Positions 26,377 through 36,446 of a stretch of DNA of 64,000 bases are shown one piece after another. A program made the translations under genes and the position numbers. The stretch is from positions 1,116,001-1,180,000 of the forward strand of contig NZ_CP162006.1 in assembly GCF_040822085.1 (NCBI RefSeq), read 5' to 3'. This DNA is from Rhodoferax sp. WC2427. Lineage in GTDB: Bacteria; Pseudomonadota; Gammaproteobacteria; Burkholderiales; Burkholderiaceae_C. Positions within the stretch are counted from its first letter, which is position 1. Each line of letters begins with the position of its first letter. Below the pieces are notes generated by a model. The model was not told the DNA's origin. It saw only the letters and a list, made by a program, of their open reading frames with translations, and searched no databases.

Positions 26377-27441
26377 ATGAAAGCTTCCCTCAAATCTCCC
26401 CCCACCAGCAGCGAGGTCGCGCGCCGCGCCGGGGTGTCGCGCACCACCGTGTCCTTTGTGCTGAACAACGTACGCGACCAGGGCATCAGCGAGGCCACCC
26501 GCGAGAAGGTGCTGGCCGCCGCCCGCGACATCGGCTACGAGCCGAATGCCGCGGCACGCACGCTGGCGGGCGGCTCCACCAGCACCGTGGCGCTGGTGAT
26601 CCCCAAGGCCTCGCACCTGTATGTGGACGTGTTTTTGGCGCATCTGGTGGCCAGCATCAACGAAGAGTGCCACCGCTACGGCCTGAAGATGCTGATCGAG
26701 TCCAGCGACGACGAGGGCCGCGAGCCCGGGGCCTTTGTGGACCTGGTGCGCAGCCGCCGCATCGACGGGCTGATCGTGGTCAACCCCAGCCTGGCGGGCC
26801 GCGAATACCTGTCCAGCATTGAAGACGCGGGCATTCCGCTGGTGGTGTTTGGCACCGGCATGCCCGATGTAGGCCGCTACCACACCACCGGCAACGACAC
26901 CTCGCTGGCCGCCAAGCTGGCCGTGAACCACCTGGTATCTCTGGGCCACACGCAGATTGCCTTTGTCAACTTCGCCCAGCCCGAGTACCTGGCTGTCAAC
27001 GAGCGCGAGCGCGGCTGGCGCGAAGCCATGGCCGACAACGGCCTGCCCATCAACCCCGCCTGGTGCGCCTACGCCGACATCAGCGCCGCCAGCGGCTACC
27101 GCGCCACGCAGGAGCTGTTGGCCCGCAAGGTGCCGTTTACCGCCCTGTTTGCGGGCAACGACACCATTGCCTTCGGGGCCATCAAGGCGCTGAAAGAGGC
27201 CGGTTTACGGGTGCCCGAAGACATCGCCCTGGTGGGCTATGACGACATCCCGATGGCCGAATTTGCCACGCCGCCGCTGACCACCGTGCGCTCCGACACC
27301 ATCTCTCTGGGCCGCGAAGCCATGGCCATGCTGCGCGCCCTGCTGCGTGGCGAGGACGTGCAAAACAGCCCGCAGCCGGTGGTTGCCACGCAGCTGGTGG
27401 TGCGCGAGTCTTGCGGTGCGCAGCTGAAGGCTAAAAAATGA
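26377..27441 (+). CDS. LacI family transcriptional regulator of the alpha-galactoside operon
   Basis: 354 aa. The N-terminal helix-turn-helix (SSEVARRAGVSRTTVSFVLN, residues ~10-29) and hinge helix (YEPNAAARTLAGG) are followed by a periplasmic-binding-protein-like effector domain ending with GYDDIPMAEFATPPLTTVR, a family hallmark. It is divergent from the ABC operon and the two operator-like dyads lie between, so it probably represses that operon and itself until an alpha-galactoside or galactose is present. ATG 26377 was chosen; a GTG at 26350 would add nine residues. Confidence 0.93.
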   Translation: MKASLKSPPTSSEVARRAGVSRTTVSFVLNNVRDQGISEATREKVLAAARDIGYEPNAAARTLAGGSTSTVALVIPKASHLYVDVFLAHLVASINEECHRYGLKMLIESSDDEGREPGAFVDLVRSRRIDGLIVVNPSLAGREYLSSIEDAGIPLVVFGTGMPDVGRYHTTGNDTSLAAKLAVNHLVSLGHTQIAFVNFAQPEYLAVNERERGWREAMADNGLPINPAWCAYADISAASGYRATQELLARKVPFTALFAGNDTIAFGAIKALKEAGLRVPEDIALVGYDDIPMAEFATPPLTTVRSDTISLGREAMAMLRALLRGEDVQNSPQPVVATQLVVRESCGAQLKAKK

Positions 27442-27506
27442 GGCATCAAATACGCCTCTTGCGCTCATTCCATCAGCGTGACAAGCTACTGATTACATAG
27501 CAAACA
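27433..27506 (-). repeat. Intergenic repeat, copy 8 (minus orientation)
   Basis: On the minus strand it reads GCTATGTAATCAGTAGCTTG ... ACGCTGATGGAATGAGCGCA ... CATTTTTTAGC. It overlaps the last codons of the LacI-type gene, so the repeat has contributed its C-terminal residues. Confidence 0.65.
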
Positions 27507-27536
27507 ATGGCGTGGATGCTGGGCAGGTTTGAACGG

Positions 27537-28166
27537 CTACGGCGACGACGACAGCAGCAGCTTGGTGCCCAGCAGGCCCAGCACCGCCCCGGTCACCCGG
27601 TCGATCGCCGTCTTGGCCCGCAAATAGGTTTGCCGGGGCCGCGCCGAGGACAGGGCCAGGGCCACCAGCAGGTACCAGCTGGCCTCCAGCACAAACACGC
27701 TGGGCGGCAGCGCCAGGCTCAGTGCCAGCGAGGGCGTGTGTGGCAGCAGCGCGGCGAAGATCACGCCGTACACCACCGCCGCCTTGGGGTTGCTGACCAT
27801 GGTGCCCGCACCCACCCAAAAATGCCGCAGCGCGCCCGCCTTGGTCAGCGGGCCCGCGTCGGCCAGCACCAGCGGCGCTTTTGCGCCCTGCCAGATCCTG
27901 AAGCCCAGGTACAGCAGGTACACGCCGCCCACAATCTTCAGCCCCCAGTAGGCCAGGGGAACCTGCTGCAGCAGCGCGTGCAGCCCGAGCAAGGCCACCA
28001 CGCTGAGCACACAGGCCCCGGCCGCCATGCCCAGGGCGGATGCCACCCCGGCCTGGCGCGAGCTGCCAATGGCGGTGCGCGCCACCAGCACAAAACTCGG
28101 GCCGGGGCTGATCACGCCGATGAACAACACGGCCAGGATGCTGGCCAGGGTGGTGAAGGTTTCCAT
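27537..28166 (-). CDS. LysE/RhtB family amino-acid exporter
   Basis: 209 aa, the standard size. The motif GVISPGPSFVLVARTAI in the first membrane segment and GLKIVGGVYLLYLGFRIW further on identify the RhtB/LysE family; five to six membrane segments are predicted. Members export amino acids or derivatives, the substrate here being unknown. The ATG at 28164-28166 has AGGACA 9 nt upstream; in-frame codons further up cross the repeat region and are not expected to be coding. Confidence 0.9.
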   Translation of the reverse strand: METFTTLASILAVLFIGVISPGPSFVLVARTAIGSSRQAGVASALGMAAGACVLSVVALLGLHALLQQVPLAYWGLKIVGGVYLLYLGFRIWQGAKAPLVLADAGPLTKAGALRHFWVGAGTMVSNPKAAVVYGVIFAALLPHTPSLALSLALPPSVFVLEASWYLLVALALSSARPRQTYLRAKTAIDRVTGAVLGLLGTKLLLSSSP

Positions 28167-28184
28167 AGCAAAATGTCCTGGATG

Positions 28185-28245
28185 AAATAGGCAGTTCGCG
28201 CTTGTACCATGGGCGTGACAAGCTACCAATTAAATAGCAATTTAC
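28185..28245 (-). repeat. Intergenic repeat, copy 9 (minus orientation)
   Basis: On the minus strand: GCTATTTAATTGGTAGCTTG, then ACGCCCATGGTACAAGCGCG. It lies between the DUF1993 gene and the LysE-type gene and starts at the DUF1993 stop codon. Confidence 0.6.
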
Positions 28246-28721
28246 CCGTATTGGTGCCAGCCGTCAAAGTCTGCTTTGCCCAGCGGAACGCCTTGCTGGC
28301 GCAGCAGGGCATAGGCGCTGGTGAGGTGGAAAAAGAAGTTGGGCAGGGCGTACTGCGCCAGAAAAGCCTCGCCCGGGAGCGTTACGGTGGCCTGGCCCGC
28401 CTGGTCGGTGCACAGGCGCTGGGCGCTACCGGCCATCTGCGCCGGGGTCAGGGCGGCCAGAAAGGCCTGGGCCCGGTCGATGCGGGCATGCAGGTCGGCA
28501 AACGTGGCACTGCCCTGGCCAAACGGTGGCACCTCCAGCCCGGCCAGGGGGGCGCACGCGCGCAGGCTGAACTGGGTGGCAATGTCGATCTGCAGCCCCA
28601 GCGGCAGCATATCGGGCACCAACCGGGCCTGCAGGTCGCAGCTCTGGGCCGCGCCTGCATCCACCATCCGGGACAGCTGGCCCAGGTAGCGCTGGAAAAC
28701 CGGGACCGAGGCGGCGTACAC
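28242..28721 (-). CDS. DUF1993 family protein
   Basis: 159 aa, a soluble, helical protein of the DUF1993 family (short DinB-like helical bundle), recognised from the start YAASVPVFQRYLGQL and the central NFFFHLTSAYALLRQQGVPLGK with ending DFDGW. Function is unknown. The GTG start lies 3 bp after the hldD stop, so it is probably cotranscribed with the heptose genes, although no functional link is known. Confidence 0.85.
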   Translation of the reverse strand: MYAASVPVFQRYLGQLSRMVDAGAAQSCDLQARLVPDMLPLGLQIDIATQFSLRACAPLAGLEVPPFGQGSATFADLHARIDRAQAFLAALTPAQMAGSAQRLCTDQAGQATVTLPGEAFLAQYALPNFFFHLTSAYALLRQQGVPLGKADFDGWHQYG

Positions 28722-28724
28722 CGT

Positions 28725-29717
28725 TCAGCCCTGCAACAAGGTCTGCACGTAGCGCGTCACTCCGGTGTGCACGTCGGCAAAGGCGTGGTCGCAGCCGGTG
28801 GCGCGCAGGGCGGTCAGGTCGGCCTGGGTGTAGCACTGGTATTTGCCGCGCAGCGCGTCGGGGAAGGGCACGTAGGCCAGCAGGCCGGTGCTGGCAGCCT
28901 CGGCCAGGCTGACAGGCTGGCTGTGCAGGGCATTCACCACCGCGTGGGCGATATCGTTGAAGGGCTGGGCCTGACCGGTGCCCAGGTTGAAGATGCCGGA
29001 CTTTTCCGGGTGGTCAAAGAACCACAGGTTCACCGCCACCACGTCGTCGATGAACACAAAGTCGCGCATCTGCCCGCCCCGCGGGTAGCCGCCGTATTCG
29101 CCAAACAGCTTGACCTGGCCCTCGGCCTTGAACTGGTTGAACTGGTGAAACGCCACGCTGGCCATGCGGCCCTTGTGCTGCTCGCGCGGGCCGTAGACGT
29201 TGAAGTAGCGAAAGCCCACCACCTGGTGCGGGTTGCGGTCGAAGCCGCTGCCGCACAGCAGGCGCATGCGCTGGTCGAACAGCAGCTTGGAGTAGCCGTA
29301 GACGTTGAGCGGGCGCTCGAACTCGGGCGTTTCAACGAACGATGCAGACCCGCCGTAGGTGGCCGCCGACGAGGCATACAGCAGGCGCGAGCCCTGCGCG
29401 TGGCAGGCATCGAACAGCTTGCAGGACAGCGTGTAGTTGTTGTCCATCATGTACTTGCCGTTCATTTCCATGGTGTCGCTGCACGCGCCCTCGTGGAACA
29501 CGGCCTCGACCTTGCCGTAGGCGCCTTGGGCAAAGCGGTCGTAGAAGCGGTCGGCATCCACGTAGTCGGCAATCTGCAGGTCGGCCAGGTTGCGGTATTT
29601 GTCGCCCTGGGTCAGGTCATCCACCGCAATGATGTCGGTGATGCCGCGGGCGTTCAGGCCTTTGACAATATTGCTGCCGATAAAGCCAGCGGCTCCGGTA
29701 ACGACGATGCGTGTCAT
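28725..29717 (-). CDS. hldD: ADP-L-glycero-D-manno-heptose 6-epimerase
   Basis: 330 aa (E. coli 310). NAD(P)-binding GAAGFIGSN at the N-terminus, the catalytic YGYSK motif, and heptose-epimerase signatures [12 protein letters not shown] and [11 protein letters not shown]. It makes ADP-L-glycero-beta-D-manno-heptose for the lipopolysaccharide inner core. Its start overlaps the hldA stop by 4 bp (ATGA). Confidence 0.96.
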   Translation of the reverse strand: MTRIVVTGAAGFIGSNIVKGLNARGITDIIAVDDLTQGDKYRNLADLQIADYVDADRFYDRFAQGAYGKVEAVFHEGACSDTMEMNGKYMMDNNYTLSCKLFDACHAQGSRLLYASSAATYGGSASFVETPEFERPLNVYGYSKLLFDQRMRLLCGSGFDRNPHQVVGFRYFNVYGPREQHKGRMASVAFHQFNQFKAEGQVKLFGEYGGYPRGGQMRDFVFIDDVVAVNLWFFDHPEKSGIFNLGTGQAQPFNDIAHAVVNALHSQPVSLAEAASTGLLAYVPFPDALRGKYQCYTQADLTALRATGCDHAFADVHTGVTRYVQTLLQG

Positions 29718-30667
29718 AGCGAATCCTTCACAAACAATTCTTCATAGCTGACGGTGGCGGTGCCGAACTTGCCCACCACCACGCTGCCTGCCCGGTTGGC
29801 CAGCGGCATGGCTTCGCGCAGGCTCAGGCCCGCTGCCACCAGGGCGGCCATGGTGGCAATCACCGTGTCGCCCGCGCCGGTGACGTCGAACACCTCCAGG
29901 GCCTGGGCGCTGGCGTGCAGCTCACCGGCATCATCAAACAGCGTCATGCCTTCCTCGCTGCGGGTGACCAGCAGGGCTTCGAGCTTCAATTCCTTGCGCA
30001 GATTTTGCGCCTTGGTGCGCAGTTGCTCCTCGCTGCTCCAGCTGCCCACCACCTGCTGCAACTCGGCGCGGTTGGGGGTGATGACGCTGGCCTGGCTGTA
30101 GCGCGAGTAGTCGCTGCCCTTGGGGTCGATCAGGATCTTTTTGCCGCTGGCCAGGGCCAGGGCAATCATGTCGCCCACGTGGGCCAGCCCGCCCTTGCCG
30201 TAGTCGGAGAACAGCACCGCCTGGTGTGCGGGCAGCAGGGTGGCGAAGGTGGCCGACTGGGACGCCAAAATTTCGCTCTTGGGCGTGTTCTCGAAGTCCA
30301 TGCGCAGCAGCTGCTGCTGGCGGCCAATCACGCGCAGCTTCACCGTGGTCTGCAGCTCCGCGTCGCGGCCAAAGTAGGGGCGGATGCCGGTCTGGGCGAC
30401 CAGCTTTTCCAGTTTGTGGCTGGCGTCGTCGTCGCCCACCACCGTCAGCAGCGACGCCTGCGCGCCCAGCGACACGATGTTGTAGGCCACATTGGCCGAT
30501 GCGCCCATGCGCTCTTCTTCGCGGGTCACGCGCACCACCGGCACCGGCGCTTCGGGGCTGATGCGGTCCACCGCACCGTACCAGTAGCGGTCCAGCATGG
30601 CATCGCCGACCACCAGCACCTGGGCCTGGGCCATTTGTTCACGGGACAACGTAGAGAGTTTGGTCAT
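29714..30667 (-). CDS. hldA: D-glycero-beta-D-manno-heptose-7-phosphate kinase
   Basis: 317 aa PfkB/ribokinase-type kinase with [25 protein letters not shown] and the anion-hole/catalytic motif DVTGAGDTV. It corresponds to the kinase half of E. coli HldE; no cytidylyltransferase domain is attached, so a separate hldC is expected elsewhere. The ATG at 30665-30667 overlaps the lapB stop (ATGA). Confidence 0.95.
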   Translation of the reverse strand: MTKLSTLSREQMAQAQVLVVGDAMLDRYWYGAVDRISPEAPVPVVRVTREEERMGASANVAYNIVSLGAQASLLTVVGDDDASHKLEKLVAQTGIRPYFGRDAELQTTVKLRVIGRQQQLLRMDFENTPKSEILASQSATFATLLPAHQAVLFSDYGKGGLAHVGDMIALALASGKKILIDPKGSDYSRYSQASVITPNRAELQQVVGSWSSEEQLRTKAQNLRKELKLEALLVTRSEEGMTLFDDAGELHASAQALEVFDVTGAGDTVIATMAALVAAGLSLREAMPLANRAGSVVVGKFGTATVSYEELFVKDSL

Positions 30668-31806
30668 AGTTCTTCGACTCTTCGGGCTGGATAGCTGTCC
30701 CAGGCCTGGCAGCCGGGGCATTGCCAAAAATGCTGTTTCGCCTCGAACCCGCAGGCGGCGCAGCGGTAGCGCTTCAAGGGGTTGGCGGCGTGGTCCAGGG
30801 CGCGCTGGATCTGGGGGTGGAATTCTTCGTGCTCCAGCTTTTCCCCGGCGATCCAGCGGGCCGCGGCCACCAGCGACTGCTCGCGCTCCAGGTGCTGGAT
30901 GTAGCGCATGCGCACGTCGGCCATGGGCGCGCCACTGCGCAGTTGCAGGGTCAGGATGGCTTCCAGCACGTCGAGCGAGGCACTGTGGGCGTAGCTGGCT
31001 TCCAGCAGCGCCAGGGCCGGGTCGGTGAGCCCGGCGGCGGTGGCGATGGTGGCAATCCGTTCTGCTACCAAAGGGATAGCTGCCGGTGCTGATTCGGAGA
31101 GCGCCAGCAGGGTTTTGAAGGCTTCATCCAACTGGCCGGCCTGGTGTTGCAGGATAGCCAGGTCGATGCGCGGGCGGGCCGCCTGCGGGGCGATGGCGAT
31201 GGCTTTTTCCAGCAGGCCCTGGGCGGCTTCGGGCTGCGCGGCGGCCTGTTCGCACAGGTAGTGCGACTGGCGGCCGCTGAAGCTGCCCTGGCCTGCAGAT
31301 TCCAGCTTGTGGGCGATCTCGGAGGCATCGGGCCAGTCGCGCGAGCGCTCGTAGATCGACAGCAGGGCCAGGCGGCTTTGGGCCTCGTAGGCGGTGCCTT
31401 CGAGCTTGCGCAAGGCCTCTTCGGCGCGGTCGAGCAAACCGGCCTTCAAAAAGTCTTGCGCCAGCGCGTGCTGGGAGCGGTCGCGGTCGGCAGCGCTCAG
31501 GTCGCCGCGCGACAGCAGGTGCTCGTGCACGCGCACGGCGCGCTCGGTTTCGCCCCGGCGGCGGAACAGGTTGCCCAGGGCAAAGTGCAGCTCCGAGGTG
31601 TCGGGGTCTTTTTGCACCGCCTCGATGAAGGCATCGATGGCCTTGTCCTGCTGCTCGTTGAGCAGGTAGTTCAGGCCCTTGAAATAGGCCTTGGGGGCCA
31701 GGCGGTTGTCCAGGCGCAGTTGCCGAAAATCCCACCGCGATGCCAGCCAGCCCAGCACAAAGGCGATGGGCAGGCCCAATAAGATCCAACTGAGGTCAAA
31801 GTCCAT
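30664..31806 (-). CDS. lapB: Lipopolysaccharide assembly protein B (TPR plus rubredoxin-like metal site)
   Basis: 380 aa. One N-terminal membrane anchor (residues ~5-22), a series of TPR repeats through ~residue 330, and a C-terminal rubredoxin-like CAACGFEAKQHFWQCPGC site. LapB regulates LpxC proteolysis by FtsH and coordinates LPS assembly at the inner-membrane face. Its start overlaps lapA by 11 bp and its end overlaps hldA by 4 bp, so envelope genes lapA-lapB-hldA-hldD are tightly coupled. Confidence 0.94.
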   Translation of the reverse strand: MDFDLSWILLGLPIAFVLGWLASRWDFRQLRLDNRLAPKAYFKGLNYLLNEQQDKAIDAFIEAVQKDPDTSELHFALGNLFRRRGETERAVRVHEHLLSRGDLSAADRDRSQHALAQDFLKAGLLDRAEEALRKLEGTAYEAQSRLALLSIYERSRDWPDASEIAHKLESAGQGSFSGRQSHYLCEQAAAQPEAAQGLLEKAIAIAPQAARPRIDLAILQHQAGQLDEAFKTLLALSESAPAAIPLVAERIATIATAAGLTDPALALLEASYAHSASLDVLEAILTLQLRSGAPMADVRMRYIQHLEREQSLVAAARWIAGEKLEHEEFHPQIQRALDHAANPLKRYRCAACGFEAKQHFWQCPGCQAWDSYPARRVEEL

Positions 31807-32101
31807 GGGGCGGGGCGATGGGTTCCGTGCGGGGGGTGTCGGTGGCGGTGGGAGGGGGGAGCTGCTGCGCTTTCTTGGCGACCACGCGGTGCTTCCACCA
31901 GCGTGGCACCATGCCCAGGATGCCCAGGGCCAGCCCGGCGGCGAAGGCGCTCAGGATCAGCAGCACCATGGGCGCGCGCCATTGCGTGCCAAAAAAGAAG
32001 TGCACTACCGCGTCTTGCTGGTTGTTCAGCGCAAAGGCAAACAGGGTAAAAAAAATGGCTGCCTTAAGTAACCACTTAAGCAGCCGGACCAGATTCTTCA
32101 T
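31796..32101 (-). CDS. lapA: LapA-domain membrane protein
   Basis: 101 aa. Two membrane helices (~residues 10-28 and 43-65) flank the short NNQQDAVVHFFFG segment typical of LapA (DUF1049); the C-terminal tail is Pro-rich and cytoplasmic. It acts with LapB in LPS assembly. The ATG at 32099-32101 has GGAGGACACC upstream; an in-frame ATG 8 codons earlier is less likely. Confidence 0.9.
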   Translation of the reverse strand: MKNLVRLLKWLLKAAIFFTLFAFALNNQQDAVVHFFFGTQWRAPMVLLILSAFAAGLALGILGMVPRWWKHRVVAKKAQQLPPPTATDTPRTEPIAPPHGL

Positions 32102-32143
32102 GGGTGTCCTCCATCGTCTGGGCATTCTAGCTAGGCAAAAACC

Positions 32144-32467
32144 TCATTCGCGGGATTCGCGGAGTTCTCGGGCCTCGATCTCGGCGGTGTGCAGGTCCAC
32201 GGCTTCGCGCAGGGCTTTGCCGGGCTTGAAGTGGGGCACGCGCTTTTCGGGGATGGCCACGCTCTCGCCGCTGCGCGGGTTGCGGCCCATGCGTGGTGGG
32301 CGGCGGTTGATGGAGAAGCTGCCAAAACCGCGGATCTCGACCCGGTGGCCCCGCACCAGCGCATCCCCCACGGCGTCCAGGATGGTCTTCACGGCATGCT
32401 CGGCATCGCGGTGGGTCAGCTGGCTGAATCGGGCGGCCAGTTCTTCAACAAGGTCGGATCGGGTCAT
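32144..32467 (-). CDS. ihfB: Integration host factor subunit beta
   Basis: 107 aa HU/IHF-family DNA-bending protein. [14 protein letters not shown] starts the family fold, GFGSF and the DNA-intercalating arm [14 protein letters not shown] (with the key Pro) are present. It forms the IHF heterodimer with IhfA. Gene order rpsA-ihfB is conserved across proteobacteria. It is separated from rpsA by 143 bp containing two hairpins, so it may have its own promoter. Confidence 0.96.
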   Translation of the reverse strand: MTRSDLVEELAARFSQLTHRDAEHAVKTILDAVGDALVRGHRVEIRGFGSFSINRRPPRMGRNPRSGESVAIPEKRVPHFKPGKALREAVDLHTAEIEARELRESRE

Positions 32468-32493
32468 GGAGGGCAGGTGGTTTCAAAAGGACT

Positions 32494-32527
32494 TGCGTAA
32501 TGCCCCGTGGATGGAGGGCATTGCGCA
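32494..32527 (-). promoter_or_regulatory. Long hairpin in the ihfB leader
   Basis: A 12-nt arm TGCGTAATGCCC pairs with GGGCATTGCGCA with one mismatch and a 10-nt loop, ending 26 nt before the ihfB start. No T run follows, so a translational or RNA-stability role is more likely than termination. This is my reading of the sequence alone. Confidence 0.45.
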
Positions 32528-32543
32528 AACCCTGTCGGGTTAT

Positions 32544-32583
32544 AAATAAAGCCGACCCGCTCGCCCCTGCGAGTCGGATCGGC
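32544..32583 (-). terminator. Probable terminator after rpsA
   Basis: On the minus strand GCCGA..CCGACTCGC pairs imperfectly with GCGAGCGGGTCGGC and is followed by TTTATTTAT, 28 nt after the rpsA stop. The stem is interrupted, so read-through into ihfB is possible. Confidence 0.5.
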
Positions 32584-32610
32584 CTGGCACTAGGCTAAGT
32601 CAGCAACAAA

Positions 32611-34293
32611 TTAATTGTTGTTGTCCAGCTTGGCGCGCAGCAGGGCGCCCAGGCTGGTGGTGCCAGCGTTTTCGCGGGCCGAAGCCTGGCTCAGTGCAGC
32701 CATGGCTTCGCCTTGGTCGGCAGCGTCCTTGGCCTTGATCGACAGCTGGATGTTGCGGGTCTTGCGATCCACATTGACCACCACAGCGGTGACTTCGTCG
32801 CCTTCTTTCAGCACGTTGCGAGCGTCTTCAACGCGGTCACGGCTGATTTCGGAAGCGCGCAGGTAACCGATGATGTCTTCACCCAGGTCGATTTCAGCGC
32901 CACGGGCATCCACGGTCTTGACCTTGCCGGTCACGATCTGGCCCTTGTCGTTGATGGTGGTGAAGGTGGTGAACGGATCGCTGTCGAGCTGTTTGATGCC
33001 CAAAGAGATGCGTTCGCGGTCCACGTCCACGGCCAACACGATGGCTTCGACTTCTTGGCCCTTCTTGTAGTTACGCACGGCGGCTTCGCCGGTTTCGTTC
33101 CACGAGAGGTCAGACAAATGCACCAGGCCGTCGATACCGGCAGCCAGGCCCACGAACACGCCGAAGTCGGTGATCGACTTGATCGGGCCCTTGACGCGGT
33201 CGCCACGCTTGGTGTCTTGCGCGAATTCTTGCCATGGGTTGGCCTTGCACTGCTTCATGCCCAGGCTGATGCGGCGCTTGTCTTCGTCGATTTCCAGAAC
33301 CATGACTTCGACTTCGTCGCCCAGAGAAACCAGCTTGGCGGGAGCGATGTTCTTGTTGGTCCAGTCCATTTCGGAAACGTGCACCAGGCCTTCGATGCCG
33401 GGTTCGAGTTCCACAAATGCACCGTAGTCGGCGATGTTGGTGATCTTGCCGAACAGGCGGGTCGACTGGGGGTAGCGGCGGTTCACGCCCATCCATGGGT
33501 CGTCGCCCATTTGCTTGAGGCCCAAGGACACACGGTTCTTTTCGGTGTCGAACTTGAGGATCTTGGCGGTGATTTCCTGACCAGCCGTAACCACTTCCGA
33601 TGGGTGGCGAACGCGGCGCCATGCCATGTCGGTGATGTGCAGCAGGCCGTCAATGCCGCCCAGGTCCACGAACGCACCGTATTCGGTGATGTTCTTGACC
33701 ACGCCATGCACCACGGAGCCTTCTTTCAGGGTTTCCATCAGCTTGGCGCGTTCTTCGCCCATCGACGCTTCGACCACAGCGCGGCGCGACAACACGACGT
33801 TGTTGCGCTTGCGGTCGAGCTTGATGACCTTGAATTCCATGGTCTTGTTCTCGTAGGGAGACAAGTCCTTGATGGGGCGGGTGTCGATCAGCGAACCGGG
33901 CAGGAATGCGCGGATGCCGTTGACCAGAACGGTCAGGCCGCCCTTGACCTTGCCGGAGGTGGTGCCAGTGACGAACTCGCCGGATTCCAGGGATTTCTCC
34001 AGGGACATCCAGGAAGCCAGGCGCTTGGCGGTGTCACGGCTGACGATGGTGTCGCCGTAGCCGTTTTCGATGGCAACGATGGCAACCGAAATGAACTCGC
34101 CAACTTGGACTTCCACTTCGCCCTTGTCGGTTTTGAACTCTTCCAGCGGCACGTAGGCTTCGGATTTGAGGCCAGCGTTGACGACCACAAAGCTGTGTTC
34201 GATACGGATGACTTCGGCGGTGACGACTTCACCGATGCGCGTTTCCGTGCGGGTTAGCGATTCGGCAAAGAGGTCTGCAAATGATTCTGACAT
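32611..34293 (-). CDS. rpsA: 30S ribosomal protein S1
   Basis: 560 aa (E. coli 557). Six S1 RNA-binding repeats are visible, e.g. [30 protein letters not shown] segments, each with the GAFV/GVFV...DGLVH pattern. It binds mRNA leaders to the 30S subunit during initiation. ATG 34291-34293 begins the canonical MSESFADLF; a longer frame upstream is not coding. A terminator separates it from aroA/cmk upstream. Confidence 0.97.
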   Translation of the reverse strand: MSESFADLFAESLTRTETRIGEVVTAEVIRIEHSFVVVNAGLKSEAYVPLEEFKTDKGEVEVQVGEFISVAIVAIENGYGDTIVSRDTAKRLASWMSLEKSLESGEFVTGTTSGKVKGGLTVLVNGIRAFLPGSLIDTRPIKDLSPYENKTMEFKVIKLDRKRNNVVLSRRAVVEASMGEERAKLMETLKEGSVVHGVVKNITEYGAFVDLGGIDGLLHITDMAWRRVRHPSEVVTAGQEITAKILKFDTEKNRVSLGLKQMGDDPWMGVNRRYPQSTRLFGKITNIADYGAFVELEPGIEGLVHVSEMDWTNKNIAPAKLVSLGDEVEVMVLEIDEDKRRISLGMKQCKANPWQEFAQDTKRGDRVKGPIKSITDFGVFVGLAAGIDGLVHLSDLSWNETGEAAVRNYKKGQEVEAIVLAVDVDRERISLGIKQLDSDPFTTFTTINDKGQIVTGKVKTVDARGAEIDLGEDIIGYLRASEISRDRVEDARNVLKEGDEVTAVVVNVDRKTRNIQLSIKAKDAADQGEAMAALSQASARENAGTTSLGALLRAKLDNNN

Positions 34294-34396
34294 GGTGTTC
34301 CTAGTCCACAGCACAGGGTTGGCGGTGCGGGATTGCACGCGCGTGGGGTCTGGTGTGGCGGTTTGGCGGTCGGGGGACCACCGGGGTTACAGGGTT

Positions 34397-34426
34397 AAAA
34401 ACCGCTCGGCTGAAGCAGCAGAGCGG
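34397..34426 (-). terminator. Intrinsic terminator between aroA/cmk and rpsA
   Basis: On the minus strand CCGCTC-TG-CTG-CTT-CAG-CC-GAGCGG forms a stem with a small internal loop, followed by TTTTTAA, starting 17 nt after the cytidylate-kinase stop. It should insulate rpsA, whose promoter then lies in the remaining ~100 bp. Confidence 0.65.
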
Positions 34427-34442
34427 GCTCTTGGGGTGCCGT

Positions 34443-36446
34443 TTAGCCAATGCCAAACGGCTGCTTGCTTTGCCACCAGTCCAACACCTGGTCTACCGAT
34501 GTTTCGATCGACATGTCAGAGTTGTCCAGCAGCAAGGCATCTTGTGCGGGCTTGAGCGGCGCAGCGACACGGGAGGAGTCCCGCGCGTCACGCGCTTCCA
34601 AGTCAGCGCGAAGGTCTTCGAGTGTAGTCGAAATTCCCTTTGAAATCAACTGCTTATACCGCCGCTCAGCGCGCTTGGCGGCGGTGGCGGTCAAATACAC
34701 CTTCAAAGGGGCATCGGGGAAGATCACGGTGCCCATGTCGCGCCCGTCGGCCACCAGCCCGGGCAGGCGCCGAAAGCTGTGCTGCAGGGCCACCAAAGCC
34801 AGCCGTACGGCGGGCAGGGCCGACACTTTGGAGGCGTTCATGCCCGCTTCTTCGGTGCGGATGGCCTCCGATACGTCGGAGTCGCCGAGCCAGACCTTGC
34901 CGTCCACAAAGCGCACCGGCAGGGTTTGGGCCAGGGTGGCGATGGCGGCTTCGTCGGCGGTGGAAATGGCCAGGCCCGCCCGCAGCGCGGCCAGCGCGGT
35001 GATGCGGTACATCGCCCCCGAGTCCAGAAAGTGGTAGCCCAGGCGCGTGGCCAGCGCAGCCGCCACCGTGCCCTTGCCCGAGGCGGTGGGGCCGTCGATG
35101 CAGAGCACCGGAATGTGGGCGGTGGCCGTCTGCGACAGCGCCAGCAGGGCCTCGAAATAATCGGGGAAGGTCTTGGCGACGCATTTCGGGTCTTCGATGC
35201 GCACCGGCAACCCGGCCGGGTTGAAGGCCGCCAACGAGAAGCACATCGCTACCCGGTGGTCGTCGTAGGTGTGGATGCTGGCGGCTTGCCATGTGGTCGG
35301 GGGCGTGACACGGATGAAATCCTGCCCTTCCTCCGCCGTGGCGCCCAGCTTGCGCAGCTCGGTGGCCATGGCCGCGATGCGGTCAGTTTCCTTGACGCGC
35401 CAGCTGGCAATGTTGCGCAGCGTGGTGGTGCCGCTGGCGTACAGCGCCATCACCGCCAGGGTCATGGCGGCATCGGGGATGTGGTTGCAGTCCAGGTCGA
35501 TGGCCTTGAGCGGCCAACTGCCCCGGCGGATTTCGAGCCAGTTCGGGCCGCTGACCACCTGCGCGCCCATTTGCTCGGCGGCTTCGATGAAACGGATGTC
35601 GCCCTGGATGGACGCCGCACCTACGCCTTCGATCCGCACTTTGGAGTCAAAAGTGCCGCTAGCGCCCGTGGCAATGGCGCCAAGAGCTATGAAATAGCTA
35701 GCAGACGAGGCATCTGCCTCCACATGGATGTCGCCCGGCGACTGGTAGCGGCTACCGGCAGGAATGGTGAAACGGGCCCAGCCCTCGCGCCGCACGCGGA
35801 TCCCAAAGCGCTCCAGCAGGTTCAGCGTGATTTCGATGTAGGGTTTGGAGATCAGCTCGCCCACCACGTCGATCACCACGTCTTGCCGGGCCACCAGCGG
35901 CAGGGCCATCAGCAGGGCGGTCAAGAACTGGCTGGAGACGTCGCCGCGCACGCGGATGGGGGCAATCAGCGTGAGCTGGGGTTGGCCAATACGCAGGGGC
36001 GGGTAGCCGTCTTGTCCGGTGTAGTCGATCTGGCAGCCGAGTTGGCGCAGGGCGTCGACCAGGTCGCCAATCGGGCGTTCGTGCATACGCGGCACGCCGT
36101 GCAAGGTGAAGTCGCCGCCCAGCACGGCCAGCGCGGCGGTGAGCGGGCGGATGGCGGTGCCCGCGTTGCCCATGAACAGGTCGGCCTGGGCAGCCTTCAA
36201 CTGCCCGGCCAGCCCGTCGATCTCAACTGTCTTGCCCGTGTGGCGGATGCCGCAGCCCAGCGTGGCCAGTGCGGCCAGCATGACTTTGGTGTCGTCGGAG
36301 TCCAGCAGGTCGTGCACGCGGGTGGTGCCGCCGCTCAGCGCGGCCAGCAAAAGGACGCGGTTGGAGATGCTTTTGGAGCCCGGCAGCACCACGGTGCCGC
36401 AGGCGCTGTCCAGCGGGGGAAGGTCGAAGAAAGGGGTGGAGAACAT
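34443..36446 (-). CDS. aroA-cmk: Bifunctional EPSP synthase / cytidylate kinase (AroA-Cmk fusion)
   Basis: 667 aa in one frame. Residues 1 to ~440 are 3-phosphoshikimate 1-carboxyvinyltransferase: [49 protein letters not shown] and [20 protein letters not shown] are the substrate loops. Residues ~447-667 are CMP kinase with the P-loop [22 protein letters not shown], and [15 protein letters not shown]. It therefore serves both the shikimate pathway and pyrimidine-nucleotide supply. The fusion is known in Comamonadaceae-type genomes. The ATG shares one base with the tyrA stop (TGATG), implying coupled translation. Confidence 0.96.
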   Translation of the reverse strand: MFSTPFFDLPPLDSACGTVVLPGSKSISNRVLLLAALSGGTTRVHDLLDSDDTKVMLAALATLGCGIRHTGKTVEIDGLAGQLKAAQADLFMGNAGTAIRPLTAALAVLGGDFTLHGVPRMHERPIGDLVDALRQLGCQIDYTGQDGYPPLRIGQPQLTLIAPIRVRGDVSSQFLTALLMALPLVARQDVVIDVVGELISKPYIEITLNLLERFGIRVRREGWARFTIPAGSRYQSPGDIHVEADASSASYFIALGAIATGASGTFDSKVRIEGVGAASIQGDIRFIEAAEQMGAQVVSGPNWLEIRRGSWPLKAIDLDCNHIPDAAMTLAVMALYASGTTTLRNIASWRVKETDRIAAMATELRKLGATAEEGQDFIRVTPPTTWQAASIHTYDDHRVAMCFSLAAFNPAGLPVRIEDPKCVAKTFPDYFEALLALSQTATAHIPVLCIDGPTASGKGTVAAALATRLGYHFLDSGAMYRITALAALRAGLAISTADEAAIATLAQTLPVRFVDGKVWLGDSDVSEAIRTEEAGMNASKVSALPAVRLALVALQHSFRRLPGLVADGRDMGTVIFPDAPLKVYLTATAAKRAERRYKQLISKGISTTLEDLRADLEARDARDSSRVAAPLKPAQDALLLDNSDMSIETSVDQVLDWWQSKQPFGIG

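Noticed and set aside
31060..31085. Repeat-like sequence GCTATCCCTTTGGTAGC inside lapB (minus strand), 14 of 18 matches to the start of intergenic repeat copy 1
   Set aside because: It lies in a normal TPR reading frame, lacks the hairpin core and the A/T end, and a match of this length could be chance or a very old remnant.
35680..35705. GCTATGAAATAGCTAGC stretch within aroA resembling the repeat
   Set aside because: It codes for the conserved AroA motif [10 protein letters not shown], so the similarity is incidental.
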